Source of the DNA: Halanaerobium kushneri
GTDB lineage: Bacteria; Bacillota; Halanaerobiia; Halanaerobiales; Halanaerobiaceae
Direction of reading: 5' to 3'
DNA: 64,000 nucleotides
NCBI RefSeq assembly: GCF_900156285.1
Contig: NZ_FTNC01000005.1
Span: 1 to 64,000, forward strand
The notes beneath the pieces are model-generated. The model was not told the DNA's origin. It saw nothing but the letters and a program-made list of their open reading frames with translations, and ran no database searches. Shown here piece by piece: positions 33,835 through 42,343 of this stretch. The translations under genes and the position numbers were made by a program. Every line of letters begins with the position of its first letter. The first letter of the stretch is position 1.

Positions 33835-35769
33835 ATGTTAACAAAAAATAATTATTTAACTGCAGTATTCATTTTGCTTATTCTATTATTTGTTTTTTTT
33901 CAACCATATTGTGTACAGGCACAAGAAAGTCAAAATAAGACAAATATTGAAGGTACACCAACTTTTAATCAAGGAATACTTATTATTATTTTATTAATAT
34001 TTTTGCTTTTAGTTATGTTTATATGGGAGCCGCTTCCAATAGGTGTTATATCTTTATGTATACCAGTTATTTTAATTATACTTGATTTTTGGACGAAGGT
34101 CTCAGTTGAGGATGCTTTATCAGGATTTAGTAATTCAGCGACAATTACAGTTATGGCAATGTTTGTAATTAGTAGGGGAATTCAAAATAGTGGAGCAATG
34201 CAATTTCTAGGAAATAAAATTATTAAATATACTGGTGATAATGAGAAAAAACAAGTGATTGCAATAAGTGGACTGACAGGTATTATTGCTGGTTTTATTA
34301 ATAACACTCCGACAGTTGCTACTTTTATACCTATGGTGACTGATTTAGCTAGAAAAACAAAAGTATCTCCCTCTAAATTGTTAATCCCACTCTCTTATGC
34401 TGCTATGCTGGGTGGTACATTAACTTTATTAGGGACATCCACTAATCTTTTAGGAAGTCAGGTATCTGCTCGCTTGATAAACCATCCTTTTTCCATGTTT
34501 GAATTCACAAAATTAGGGATAGTAGTATTTGTGGTGGGAATTTTATATTTAATAACAATTGGACACCGCTTAATACCCGAAAGAATTAGACATGATCTAA
34601 AAGATTATATAGAAGAATATGAGATAGAAAAATATTTAACTGAAATAAAAATAGCTGAAAATTCTCCTTTAATTGGACAGGATATAGGAGAATTATTGTC
34701 AAATAAGGGTAAGAATTTAGATATTATACAATTAAATCGCAATAATGAAAAATATATGGAACCTCTAGAATTAAAAACAATTAGGCCAAATGATCATTTG
34801 GTTATTAGAGCAGATTATGAAACTGTTTTAGAATTTGCAAAGATTAATGGGGTAATTATTCTACCAGAAATTAAAATTTCTCAGGCACAATTAGAAAACG
34901 AGATAACCGGGCAAAAAGTAATTGAATTAGTTATTCCTGATAACTCGTTTTTGAAAGGCAGGACTATAAATAATGTTAATTTCCTTAATCGTTATGATGC
35001 AAGTTTGCTTGCAATTAGACATGGAGGAGAAATTGCCCATACTGATATTAAAAATTTTTATTTGAGAGAAGGGGATGTTCTTCTATTACTGGCTGCTGAA
35101 AATACTATAGAAAGGCTAAAAGAAAATCAAAACTTTATAATAAGAGAAAGGGATGAAACAGAAACTATTGCTTATAAGCCTTTAGATATTATTTTATCAG
35201 TAGGAATCGCTTTTTCGATAATTATTTTGGCATCACTTAAAATATTGCCGATTCCGATTGCTACTTTAGCAGGTATTGCAGCAATGGTTATCTTAAAATT
35301 AATAGATCCACAGGAAATATATGATTCAATTAATTGGGAAGTTATTTTTCTTTTAGCGGGTTTAATACCACTAGGGGTTGCAATTGAGCAGACTGGAACT
35401 GCTAAGTTTATAGCTAATCAGATTTTAAATATTGCAGGATTTTTACCGGATATTATTGTTTTGGCGATATTTTATTATATGACTACATTACTTACAGATA
35501 TAATAAGTAATAATGCCACTGTGGTACTTATGATTCCGGTGGCAATAAATGCTGCAGATCAGATTGGAGCAAATCCTTTTGCCTTTGTTTTAGCAGTAAC
35601 ATTTGCTGCTAGTGCTTCGTTTGCGAGCCCGGTAGGCTACCAAACAAATTTAATGGTTTATGGACCGGGAGGTTATAAATTTAGGGATTATGTACTAGTA
35701 GGTGCACCCTTAGAAATAATAATGGCTGTTATAGTACCAATTGCTATTTCAATATTTTGGGGGTTATAA
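33835..35769 (+). CDS. SLC13/DASS-type permease with two TrkA-C (RCK_C) domains
   Basis: 644 residues. Membrane helices fill the N- and C-terminal parts (for example NNTPTVATFIPMVTDLA and LTDIISNNATVVLMIPVAI, the duplicated SNA/NNT-type motifs of the divalent-anion:Na+ symporter family). A cytoplasmic middle region (about residues 255-450) holds two TrkA-C modules. Such proteins import sulfate or dicarboxylates with Na+. ATG 33835 has better spacing (8 nt) from AGGAGG than ATG 33829. The gene is notably AT-rich with few CTG codons and is followed by an IS30-like scrap, so recent acquisition is possible. Confidence 0.88.
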   Translation: MLTKNNYLTAVFILLILLFVFFQPYCVQAQESQNKTNIEGTPTFNQGILIIILLIFLLLVMFIWEPLPIGVISLCIPVILIILDFWTKVSVEDALSGFSNSATITVMAMFVISRGIQNSGAMQFLGNKIIKYTGDNEKKQVIAISGLTGIIAGFINNTPTVATFIPMVTDLARKTKVSPSKLLIPLSYAAMLGGTLTLLGTSTNLLGSQVSARLINHPFSMFEFTKLGIVVFVVGILYLITIGHRLIPERIRHDLKDYIEEYEIEKYLTEIKIAENSPLIGQDIGELLSNKGKNLDIIQLNRNNEKYMEPLELKTIRPNDHLVIRADYETVLEFAKINGVIILPEIKISQAQLENEITGQKVIELVIPDNSFLKGRTINNVNFLNRYDASLLAIRHGGEIAHTDIKNFYLREGDVLLLLAAENTIERLKENQNFIIRERDETETIAYKPLDIILSVGIAFSIIILASLKILPIPIATLAGIAAMVILKLIDPQEIYDSINWEVIFLLAGLIPLGVAIEQTGTAKFIANQILNIAGFLPDIIVLAIFYYMTTLLTDIISNNATVVLMIPVAINAADQIGANPFAFVLAVTFAASASFASPVGYQTNLMVYGPGGYKFRDYVLVGAPLEIIMAVIVPIAISIFWGL

Positions 35770-35773
35770 AGCA

Positions 35774-35900
35774 TATAACTGTCATAGAACTACAGTAAGT
35801 CGAGAAATTAAGAAGGGCTTAATGTTCAAAAAATAAAGGTTATGAGCTGAAGCAGAAAATGAAAGAAAAAATGGTGCAGAATTATTAGATGGGGAACAGG
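35774..35900 (+). pseudogene. Degenerate IS30-like transposase fragment
   Basis: Bases 35774-35821 read YNCHRTTVSREIKKGL, close to the helix-turn-helix of IS30 transposases (TTISREIKR type). Further on, interrupted frames give AEAENERKN, resembling the next conserved IS30 segment. Stops and a frame change break it, and no terminal repeats are visible. It is a small relic between the SLC13 gene and the thiT promoter. Confidence 0.45.
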
Positions 35901-35936
35901 TTTTTCAGAACTAAGGAAAAAATATCAAAATCCCAT

Positions 35937-35965
35937 TTGATTAATCTCAATTTCTATTGTATAAT
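35937..35965 (+). promoter_or_regulatory. Promoter of the thiT riboswitch transcript
   Basis: TTGATT (35937-35942), 17-bp spacer, TATAAT (35960-35965). The start of transcription would be near 35972, about 40 nt before the riboswitch. Confidence 0.65.
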
Positions 35966-36010
35966 ACAGCTAGATAGAAATTTCTACATGACTAGATTTA
36001 AAAATTAAAG

Positions 36011-36090
36011 AACGGGGAGCCAAACTGGAAGCTGAGAGGATGAGCAATCATCGACCCACTACCTGATCCTGGTAATGCAGGCGTAGGTAA
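36011..36090 (+). ncRNA. TPP riboswitch (thi box) of thiT
   Basis: The aptamer shows the conserved GCTGAGAGG segment (36031-36039), then ACCTGATCCTGG and TAATGCAGGCGTAGG (36061-36087), the two halves of the thiamine pyrophosphate-binding core. It lies before thiT and a terminator, so TPP should turn thiT off. Confidence 0.92.
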
Positions 36091-36104
36091 AATAAAAAGA
36101 CCTT

Positions 36105-36144
36105 AAACCCTCCGGTTTGTTCCTCACAAATTAGGAGGGTTTTT
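36105..36144 (+). terminator. Riboswitch expression platform: terminator that contains the thiT SD
   Basis: AAACCCTCC (36105-36113) pairs with GGAGGGTTT (36134-36142), followed by more T. The descending arm GGAGGG is also the only SD of thiT (ATG 36148), so the same hairpin could both terminate transcription and mask ribosome binding. Confidence 0.85.
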
Positions 36145-36147
36145 ATT

Positions 36148-36678
36148 ATGCAGAATAAATTTTCAACAAGAATGCTGGCAGAAATTGGGGTGGCTGTTGC
36201 TCTTGCAGTTGTTTTAAATTTTCTTAAACTCTGGCGGATGCCGCAGGGTGGTTCAATAAGTTTAGAAATGCTGCCGATTTTAGTGATTGCTTTCCGCTGG
36301 GGAGTAGGAGCCGGAATGTTTAGTGGTCTGGCCTATGGACTGCTGCAGCTGATGTTTGGAGCTTATATAATTCATCCGATTCAGTTAATTATGGATTATC
36401 CTCTGCCTTATATGGTTTTGGGTGCAGCGGGTATGTTTAAGATCAGGAAAGACGAGATTATTAAGCCTCTTAAAATGTTCTGGGCAGTGGTAGTTGCCTC
36501 GGCCTTAAGGTTAATTGTTCACATTTTATCAGGAGTTATCTTTTTTGGCAGTTATGCACCTGAGGGTCAGAATGTCTGGGCCTATTCTACTATTTATAAT
36601 GCGACATTTTTGATTCCAACTACTATAATTACTTATATTGTGCTGATAATTGTAATGAAGGCACTAGAAAAAAAATAA
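36148..36678 (+). CDS. thiT: Thiamine ECF transporter substrate-binding subunit ThiT
   Basis: 176 residues, six hydrophobic helices, ThiT family. The signature region SLEMLPILVIAFRWGVGAGMFSGLAYGLLQ (about 38-67) and the LDYPLPY-like MDYPLPYMVLG match thiamine-binding ThiT. It works with the shared ECF-T and ATPase subunits, encoded elsewhere. Regulated by the TPP riboswitch just upstream. Stop at 36676-36678, followed by the repeat-rich spacer before the second riboswitch. Confidence 0.93.
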   Translation: MQNKFSTRMLAEIGVAVALAVVLNFLKLWRMPQGGSISLEMLPILVIAFRWGVGAGMFSGLAYGLLQLMFGAYIIHPIQLIMDYPLPYMVLGAAGMFKIRKDEIIKPLKMFWAVVVASALRLIVHILSGVIFFGSYAPEGQNVWAYSTIYNATFLIPTTIITYIVLIIVMKALEKK

Positions 36679-36815
36679 TGACGCACTCAATGCTAATGGT
36701 GTGATGCACTCAATGTGCTAAGGCAAATCTATTTATTTGCTATAAAAGAAAGCGAGTATGACGGGCTCGATGCCCTAATGCTGAGCTGACCATGCGTTTA
36801 TAAAAGAAAGCTCAG
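36679..36815 (+). repeat. Short imperfect direct repeats between the two TPP riboswitches
   Basis: Three copies of TGAYGSRCTCRATG occur at 36679-36692, 36702-36715 and 36759-36772, and an exact 13-bp repeat TATAAAAGAAAGC at 36741-36753 and 36799-36811. Several copies form small hairpins (GGGC-TCGAT-GCCC at 36763-36774; CTGAGCT 36781-36787 with AGCTCAG 36809-36815). Origin and role are unknown. Confidence 0.55.
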
Positions 36816-36833
36816 TACAATTTAATAAATGAA

Positions 36834-36914
36834 ACAGGGGAGCCCTTGGGCTGAGATAAAGCAGATGCTTTAACCCTTAGAACCTGATCTGGATAATACC
36901 AGCGAAGGGAGTTG
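36834..36914 (+). ncRNA. TPP riboswitch (thi box) of the thiC operon
   Basis: Near-consensus aptamer: CAGGGGAGCCC, GGGCTGAGA (36848-36856), then ACCCTTAGAACCTGATCTGG and ATAATACCAGCGAAGGGA up to 36910. It controls thiC-thiW-thiD-thiE-thiM together with the terminator at 36949-36983. No strong promoter is obvious right upstream, so it may be reached by readthrough from thiT. Confidence 0.96.
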
Positions 36915-36948
36915 TGGGGAGTGATTATTAATATGATTACTTTATTTT

Positions 36949-36984
36949 AAAACACAGTTTCCTTAATTGGGAGCTGTGTTTTTA
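36949..36984 (+). terminator. Riboswitch-controlled terminator before thiC
   Basis: AAAACACAG (36949-36957) pairs with CTGTGTTTT (36974-36982), running into T. A five-codon ATG frame (36933-36950) after GGGGAG (36916-36921) ends inside the 5' arm; ribosomes there could affect hairpin formation. Confidence 0.85.
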
Positions 36985-37058
36985 TTTTGCAATGATTTTT
37001 AAACTGATTTTTATATAATATTCTAAATTAATTTCAAAATTATAAGGAGCTGAGCAAA

Positions 37059-38345
37059 ATGACTCAAATGACAAAAGCAATTAATGGTGAAATAAGTAAA
37101 GAGATGAGGATGGCAGCAGCGGAGGAAGGGGTGGCTGCAGAATTTATTTGTCAAGGAATTGCTGCAGGAACTATTGTTATACCGGCAAATGTTAACCACA
37201 AAAATTTAAAGGCAAAGGCCTTTGGCAGAGGTTTAAAAACTAAGGTTAATGCTAACTTTGGTACTTCTGAAGATTATGATTCTATTGAAGCTGAGTTAAA
37301 AAAATTGGAGGCAGCAGTTAAAGCTGGAGCAGATGCAGTTATGGACCTCTCTACGGGAGATAAAATAAAAGAAACTAGAGCAGCTATACTAAAAAATGCT
37401 GAAGTTCCTGTCGGAACAGTCCCTATTTATCAAGCGGCTGTAGAAACAGTTAAGTCAGGACGGGGAATAATTGAGATGAAAGTTGAAGAATTATTTGAAG
37501 TGATTAAAGCTCAGGTTGAAGAAGGGGTAGATTTTATTACAGTCCACTGCGGCTTGACTTTAGAAACTCTAAGACATCTGGCGGCTGAAGGAAGAGTAAC
37601 CGATATTGTCAGCCGGGGTGGATCGTTTATGGCAGCCTGGATGCTCCATAATAATCAGGAAAATCCACTTTTTGAGTATTATGACCGCTTACTTGAAATC
37701 TGCTATAAAAACGATGTAACTTTAAGTCTTGGTGATGCTCTCCGTCCGGGCAGTCTGGCAGATGCTACAGATCGAGCTCAGATCCATGAACTTTTAGTTC
37801 TGGGTGAACTGGTAGATAGAGCTCGCGAGGCGGAAGTCCAGGTGATGGTGGAAGGACCAGGCCATGTACCCTATGATCAGATTGAAACAAATATCAAACT
37901 GCAGAAAGAACTCTGCAAAGAGGCTCCATTTTATGTGTTAGGACCTTTAGTTACAGATATTGCAGCTGGTTATGACCATATTACAGCAGCAATTGGCGGC
38001 ACAGCAGCGGCAGCGGCGGGGGCGGATTTCCTCTGTTATGTTACCCCGGCTGAACATATTGGCTTACCTGATATTGAAGATGTGCGGGAAGGAGTAATTG
38101 CCTGCAAAATTGCAGCTCATGCTGCAGATATTGCAAAAGGAGTTAAGGGGGCAAAGGAGAGAGATAATCAGATGGCAGCCGCCAGAAAAAAATTAGATTG
38201 GGAAAAGCAGATTGAGCTGGCCCTGGCGCCAGAAAAATTAAAAGAATCAAGAGCAGCCCACAACCAGACTTTAAAGGAAGAAGATGCCTGTACAATGTGT
38301 GGCTCTTATTGTGCGATGAAAATAGTAGATCAGCAGCTTAGTTAA
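37059..38345 (+). CDS. thiC: Phosphomethylpyrimidine synthase ThiC
   Basis: 428 residues, the short form of ThiC usual in anaerobes. It turns aminoimidazole ribotide into HMP-phosphate by non-canonical radical SAM chemistry. The C-terminal cluster motif CTMCGSYC (CX2CX4C) is present near residue 413, and the core motifs [22 protein letters not shown] and [16 protein letters not shown] are intact. AAGGAGC precedes the ATG. It is first in a five-gene thiamine operon. Confidence 0.96.
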   Translation: MTQMTKAINGEISKEMRMAAAEEGVAAEFICQGIAAGTIVIPANVNHKNLKAKAFGRGLKTKVNANFGTSEDYDSIEAELKKLEAAVKAGADAVMDLSTGDKIKETRAAILKNAEVPVGTVPIYQAAVETVKSGRGIIEMKVEELFEVIKAQVEEGVDFITVHCGLTLETLRHLAAEGRVTDIVSRGGSFMAAWMLHNNQENPLFEYYDRLLEICYKNDVTLSLGDALRPGSLADATDRAQIHELLVLGELVDRAREAEVQVMVEGPGHVPYDQIETNIKLQKELCKEAPFYVLGPLVTDIAAGYDHITAAIGGTAAAAAGADFLCYVTPAEHIGLPDIEDVREGVIACKIAAHAADIAKGVKGAKERDNQMAAARKKLDWEKQIELALAPEKLKESRAAHNQTLKEEDACTMCGSYCAMKIVDQQLS

Positions 38346-38458
38346 ATAATATTTAAGTCCTGATTTAATAGAAGTCAAATAAGAACTTAGAAAAACTGAC
38401 GATGACTAAAACTAATTATCAAAATAAATATTAACTTAATTCTGAAAGGATGATTAGA

Positions 38459-38956
38459 ATGGATAATAAGAAATTGACCTTTTCGGCACTTTTAATTGCT
38501 CTGGGAACAATGACAGGACACTTAATCTATATTCCAGTGGGAGTGGCCAAAGCTTTTCCGGTCCAGCATTTAATTAACATTTTATCCGCTGTTTTACTGG
38601 GGCCTGCCTATACAGTTTGGAATGCTTTTGCAATTTCTCTGCTTAGAAATATGCTGGGAACCGGTTCTCTGCTGGCTTTTCCGGGCAGTATGATTGGGGC
38701 CTTAATAGCCGGTCTGCTTTATCAAAAGTTTAAATCTAAGGGGTGGGCTCTGGTGGGAGAGTTAATTGGAACAGGACTTCTGGGAGCAGTGGCTGCTTAT
38801 CCGATTGCCAGATTTTTGATGGGCAGCGGTTCCACAGTGTTTTTCTTTGTTATTCCTTTTTCTTTAAGTGCAGCTGGAGGGGCAGTGATTGCCTATTTAT
38901 TCTTAAAAGCAGTGGAAAAGGCAGACAGCCTATCATTTATTGAAGATTTAAATTAA
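38459..38956 (+). CDS. thiW: ECF transporter substrate-binding subunit ThiW (predicted thiazole uptake)
   Basis: 165 residues, about five membrane helices, ThiW family (TFSALLIALGTMTGHLIYIPVGVAKAFPVQHLINILSAVLLGP). ThiW is predicted from its regulon to import the thiazole moiety of thiamine with the shared ECF module. GAAAGGA (38444-38450) is 8 nt before ATG 38459; the in-frame ATG 38450 abuts the SD. Its place among thiC, thiD, thiE and thiM, without thiazole-synthesis genes, supports thiazole salvage. Confidence 0.88.
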   Translation: MDNKKLTFSALLIALGTMTGHLIYIPVGVAKAFPVQHLINILSAVLLGPAYTVWNAFAISLLRNMLGTGSLLAFPGSMIGALIAGLLYQKFKSKGWALVGELIGTGLLGAVAAYPIARFLMGSGSTVFFFVIPFSLSAAGGAVIAYLFLKAVEKADSLSFIEDLN

Positions 38957-39036
38957 TAATGAAGATAGAAAATTGACTGAATTAATTTTAAAGATTAGAG
39001 AATTGAAATTGGAGCAAGCAAAAGGAGCTGATTATA

Positions 39037-39867
39037 TTGAAGAAAGTCTTAACAATAGCTGGTTCTGACTCTGGTGGAGGAGCAGGGATCCAGGCTGATT
39101 TAAAAACAATGACAGTTCATCAAGTCTATGGAGCGTCAGTAATAACAGCAGTTACAGCTCAAAATACGTTGGGAGTACAGGGAGTAAAAACTTTAAGTGT
39201 TCAGGCGGTAATTTCTCAGCTGGATTCTGTTTTAAGAGATATAGAATTTTCTGCTTTAAAAACTGGTATGCTGGCCAACAGTCAGATTATTGAGCAGATA
39301 GCTGCAAAAATAAAAGAATATTCTCTGCCAAATCTGGTTGTTGATCCAGTAATGGTAGCTACAAGTGGTGACTTATTATTAAAAGAAGAAGCAGTTGAAA
39401 CATATAAAGAAAAACTCTTTCCGCTGGCGGAAATTATAACACCTAATCTATATGAGGCGAAAGTATTGGCAGGTGTAGAAACTGAAGAAAATAATGATCC
39501 GCAAGTTCTGGCAGAAAAGCTAATAACTTACGGCAGCAGCTGGGTGCTGATCAAGGGCGGTCACACAACTAAAAAGAGGTCAGCAAAAAAAGCAGTTGAT
39601 CTCCTTTATGACGGCAGCCAGTTCATAGAATTTGAAGCAGAACATATTCCTACAAATAATACTCATGGAACAGGCTGTACTCTTTCGGCAGCAGTTGCTT
39701 CAAATTTGGCTCGGGGAATGGACATGGAAAAAGCAGTGGGCCAAGCAAAGAAATTTATTACCGGGGCCATCAAAAATAATTTTCCTGTTGGCCAGGGTAA
39801 TAGCCCGGTCAATCATTTCTGGCGGCTTCAAAATCTGCAGCATAGTTCCAATCAGCAGTTTTCTTAA
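39037..39867 (+). CDS. thiD: HMP/HMP-phosphate kinase ThiD
   Basis: 276 residues, ribokinase-like fold. N-terminal LTIAGSDSGGGAGIQADLKTM and C-terminal NTHGTGCTLSAA (anion hole and catalytic aspartate region) are diagnostic for ThiD, which phosphorylates HMP and HMP-P to HMP-PP. Start TTG 39037 after AAAGGAG. Cytoplasmic; third gene of the thiamine operon. Confidence 0.95.
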   Translation: MKKVLTIAGSDSGGGAGIQADLKTMTVHQVYGASVITAVTAQNTLGVQGVKTLSVQAVISQLDSVLRDIEFSALKTGMLANSQIIEQIAAKIKEYSLPNLVVDPVMVATSGDLLLKEEAVETYKEKLFPLAEIITPNLYEAKVLAGVETEENNDPQVLAEKLITYGSSWVLIKGGHTTKKRSAKKAVDLLYDGSQFIEFEAEHIPTNNTHGTGCTLSAAVASNLARGMDMEKAVGQAKKFITGAIKNNFPVGQGNSPVNHFWRLQNLQHSSNQQFS

Positions 39868-39902
39868 GTTTATCTAGTCAAATAAGATATTAGGAGGTAA
39901 AA

Positions 39903-40601
39903 ATGCTAAACTGGGATCTTTATTTAATCACAGAAGAAAGTTTATCAGCTGGCAGAAAAACTATAGAAGTTGTGAAAGAAGCAGCTGCAGCTGGAGTTGA
40001 TGTAATTCAGCTGCGGGAGAAAAATTTGTCTCTGCGGGAAAAATTTAAGCTGGGACAGCAGATTAAAAAAATATGCAGTCGATATCAGATCACATTGATA
40101 GTCAATGATCGGCTTGACCTGGCTCTGGCTTTAGATGCAGATGGTGTGCATCTGGGGCAGAGCGACCTGCCTCTGCGGTCTGCCCGCAAAATTTTAGGTC
40201 CAAATAAGATTATTGGCCTTAGTGCCTGCCGGGATCAAGAAATCACTCAGGCTGAAGCTGATGGTGCAGATTATCTGGGAGTGGGAGCAATTTTTAAGAC
40301 TAAATCTAAGCAGCTCAATTCAGATAAAAATGGAATTGGTCTGCAGAGATTGGCTGAGATTAAAAAAAGAACTGATTTACCGCTGATAGCAATTGGAGGC
40401 CTGAATAAAAGCAATGCCCCACAGGTAATCAAAAGTGGGGCTGACTGTATTTCGGTAATTACAGCTCTGACAAAAGCGGAAAAGATAGAAAATGAAACTC
40501 GAGAATTTAAGCAAATAATCAAAAAAGCAAAATCTAAAAGGAGGGTCCTAAATTGTCAGCAGAAACTAGTCAAAATAGAAAAGAATATGCCGAAAGGTTA
40601 A
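39903..40601 (+). CDS. thiE: Thiamine-phosphate synthase ThiE
   Basis: 232 residues, TIM-barrel. It joins HMP-PP with thiazole phosphate to give thiamine phosphate. Motifs IQLREKN, LIVNDRLDLALALDADGVHLGQSDLP, GLSACRDQEI (normally GxSxH) and IAIGGLN are visible. It is about 20 residues longer than usual because its end overlaps thiM by 49 bp, and the extra tail is basic. TTAGGAGG precedes ATG 39903. Confidence 0.93.
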   Translation: MLNWDLYLITEESLSAGRKTIEVVKEAAAAGVDVIQLREKNLSLREKFKLGQQIKKICSRYQITLIVNDRLDLALALDADGVHLGQSDLPLRSARKILGPNKIIGLSACRDQEITQAEADGADYLGVGAIFKTKSKQLNSDKNGIGLQRLAEIKKRTDLPLIAIGGLNKSNAPQVIKSGADCISVITALTKAEKIENETREFKQIIKKAKSKRRVLNCQQKLVKIEKNMPKG

Positions 40602-41359
40602 AAAAGTTTAAAAAAATTATCAAAGCAGAAAAGCCTTTGATTCATCATATAACAAATAATGTGACAGTTAATGACTGTGCTAATATAACTTTAAACTGGG
40701 GCGCTCTGCCGGTGATGGCCCCAGCAGTAGAAGAATCAGCTCAGATGGTGGAAAATGCTTCATCTCTGGTTCTAAATCTGGGGACTATTTCTTCCTGTCA
40801 GCTTGAGTCAATGCTTAAAGCAGGTAAAAGAGCAAATGAACTAGGAATTCCAATAGTATTAGATCCCGTTGGAGTTGGAGCTACAAAGTTTAGAATTGAA
40901 GCAGCTCAAAAAATATTAGCTGAGCTAAAAATTTCAATAATTAAGGGCAATCAAGGTGAGATATCTTTCTTAGCCGGAAAAGAAGCTGAAGTTAGAGGTG
41001 TAGAGTCGATTGGTGAATACAAAAATACAGCTGAAGCTGCAGAAGAATTGGCCAAAAAGTTAGGAGCAGTTATTGTTGTCAGTTCTGAGATTGATTTGCT
41101 TAGTGATGGCCGCCAACTCTCTGAGATCAACAGAGGTCATCCTCTAATGGGAAAAGTTGTGGGCACAGGCTGTATGCTGGGGTCAACATTAGGTGTTTTT
41201 GCTGCTGCAGCAAAAAATTCCAATTTATCTTTATTTGAGGCAGCCCAAACAGCAGTTTATTATTATTCTCTAGCTGGGGAAAAGGCGGCAGAAAAGGAAT
41301 TAACTCCTGCTAAGTTTAAAATAGAATTTATGGATGCTATATATAAATTAAGATTTTGA
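40553..41359 (+). CDS. thiM: Hydroxyethylthiazole kinase ThiM
   Basis: 268 residues, ribokinase-like. It phosphorylates salvaged 4-methyl-5-hydroxyethylthiazole. The motifs PLIHHITNNVTVNDCANITL, IVLDPVGVGATKFR and VVGTGCMLGST are intact. Start TTG 40553 after AAGGAGG, inside the end of thiE. The presence of thiM with thiW, and the absence here of thiG, thiH or thiS, suggests that thiazole comes from outside the cell. Confidence 0.94.
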   Translation: MSAETSQNRKEYAERLKKFKKIIKAEKPLIHHITNNVTVNDCANITLNWGALPVMAPAVEESAQMVENASSLVLNLGTISSCQLESMLKAGKRANELGIPIVLDPVGVGATKFRIEAAQKILAELKISIIKGNQGEISFLAGKEAEVRGVESIGEYKNTAEAAEELAKKLGAVIVVSSEIDLLSDGRQLSEINRGHPLMGKVVGTGCMLGSTLGVFAAAAKNSNLSLFEAAQTAVYYYSLAGEKAAEKELTPAKFKIEFMDAIYKLRF

Positions 41360-41396
41360 TTTTAACTACTTTCTCTAAAAATATTATTTATTTTTG

Positions 41397-41424
41397 CAAA
41401 CGAATTTTATAATGTCAAATAAAT
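41397..41424. promoter_or_regulatory. Shared 28-bp element, iclR copy
   Basis: This stretch matches 42297-42324 at 23 of 28 positions, including an exact AATTTTATAAT core, and lies just upstream of the iclR -35. The second copy is in the promoter region of the next gene. It is the best candidate operator for the IclR protein. Confidence 0.55.
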
Positions 41425-41426
41425 GA

Positions 41427-41455
41427 TTGAAATTTCCGCCCCCAACTAATATAAT
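41427..41455 (+). promoter_or_regulatory. Promoter of the IclR-family regulator gene
   Basis: TTGAAA (41427-41432), 17-bp spacer, TATAAT (41450-41455), 39 bp before the preferred ATG. Confidence 0.65.
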
Positions 41456-41493
41456 AAATTGTGGTAAGATATTTTGGGAAGGGGATTATTGTA

Positions 41494-42246
41494 ATGGGAA
41501 AAAGAGTAATTAAGTCAGTTTTGCGAGCAACCAAAATTTTAGATTATATAGGCAATAATGAAAATGAAGTAAGATTAACGAAGATCAGTAATGATCTTGA
41601 AATAAATATGAGTACTTTACACAGTATCATTGCAACTTTAGAAAAAGCAGGCTATATAAGTCAAAATAGTAATAATCATAAATATTCTTTAGGCAAAAAG
41701 CTTTTTGAACTGGGAAAAGTTTATGAAGGAAAGATCTCTTTTACAGATCTTGCTAGACCTTTTTTGGAAAAATTAGCAGATAAATTTGACGAGACAGTTC
41801 AGCTGGGCGTCTTATCTGCTGACAAGGTACTTTATATTGATAAGGTAGAATCTAAACATAGTTTAAGGATGACCTGTCAGATGGGAAGCAAAGATGAACT
41901 TCATTCCAGTGCCACAGGTAAATTATTACTGGCTTATTTGGAAGAAAAAGAAGTAGATAGATTATTGAACAAGAAATTAGAAAAATATACTGAAAACACT
42001 ATAACTGAGCGTAAAAAATTAAAAAAAGAACTTGAAAAAATTGAGAAGCAGGGATTTGCTCTAGATAAAGAAGAATCAGAAATTGGTTTAAATTGTGCTG
42101 CTGCACCAGTAAAAGACAACTCTGGTAAAGTAATAGCAGCAATAGGAATCAGTACTCCTACGAGTAGAGTTTCTGAAGCTAAATTAATGGAAATTAAAGA
42201 TAATTTAATAAAAGAAGCTTCTGATTTATCAGATTTATTATCCTAA
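41494..42246 (+). CDS. IclR-family transcriptional regulator
   Basis: 250 residues. An N-terminal winged helix-turn-helix (about 5-65: VLRATKILDYIGNN, then LTKISNDLEINMSTLHSIIATLEKAGYI) precedes the IclR effector-binding domain (LGVLSADKVLYIDKVESKHSLRM, then SSATGKLLLAYLEE and a C-terminal GISTPTSR). ATG 41494 follows AAGGGG by 9 nt; an upstream in-frame GTG at 41461 has no SD. It precedes an iron-sulfur flavoprotein gene with its own promoter; a 28-bp element shared by both promoters suggests that it controls both genes, and perhaps the tungsten-enzyme genes further on. Confidence 0.9.
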   Translation: MGKRVIKSVLRATKILDYIGNNENEVRLTKISNDLEINMSTLHSIIATLEKAGYISQNSNNHKYSLGKKLFELGKVYEGKISFTDLARPFLEKLADKFDETVQLGVLSADKVLYIDKVESKHSLRMTCQMGSKDELHSSATGKLLLAYLEEKEVDRLLNKKLEKYTENTITERKKLKKELEKIEKQGFALDKEESEIGLNCAAAPVKDNSGKVIAAIGISTPTSRVSEAKLMEIKDNLIKEASDLSDLLS

Positions 42247-42254
42247 AAATTAGT

Positions 42255-42283
42255 TTGACAAAATTAAGTTATTCACATACAAT
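42255..42283 (+). promoter_or_regulatory. Promoter of the iron-sulfur flavoprotein gene
   Basis: TTGACA (42255-42260), 17-bp spacer, TACAAT (42278-42283). The second copy of the 28-bp element lies just downstream of the -10. Confidence 0.7.
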
Positions 42284-42296
42284 AATTTTACATTAA

Positions 42297-42326
42297 CAAA
42301 TTAATTTTATAATAGCAAATTAATTT
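42297..42326. promoter_or_regulatory. Shared 28-bp element, flavoprotein copy
   Basis: Matches the iclR element at 23 of 28 positions. CAAATTAATTT occurs twice here with a 19-nt period (42297-42307 and 42316-42326). Lying after the -10, it would be suited to repression. Confidence 0.55.
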
Positions 42327-42343
42327 CAAAGAGGGAGGATAAT

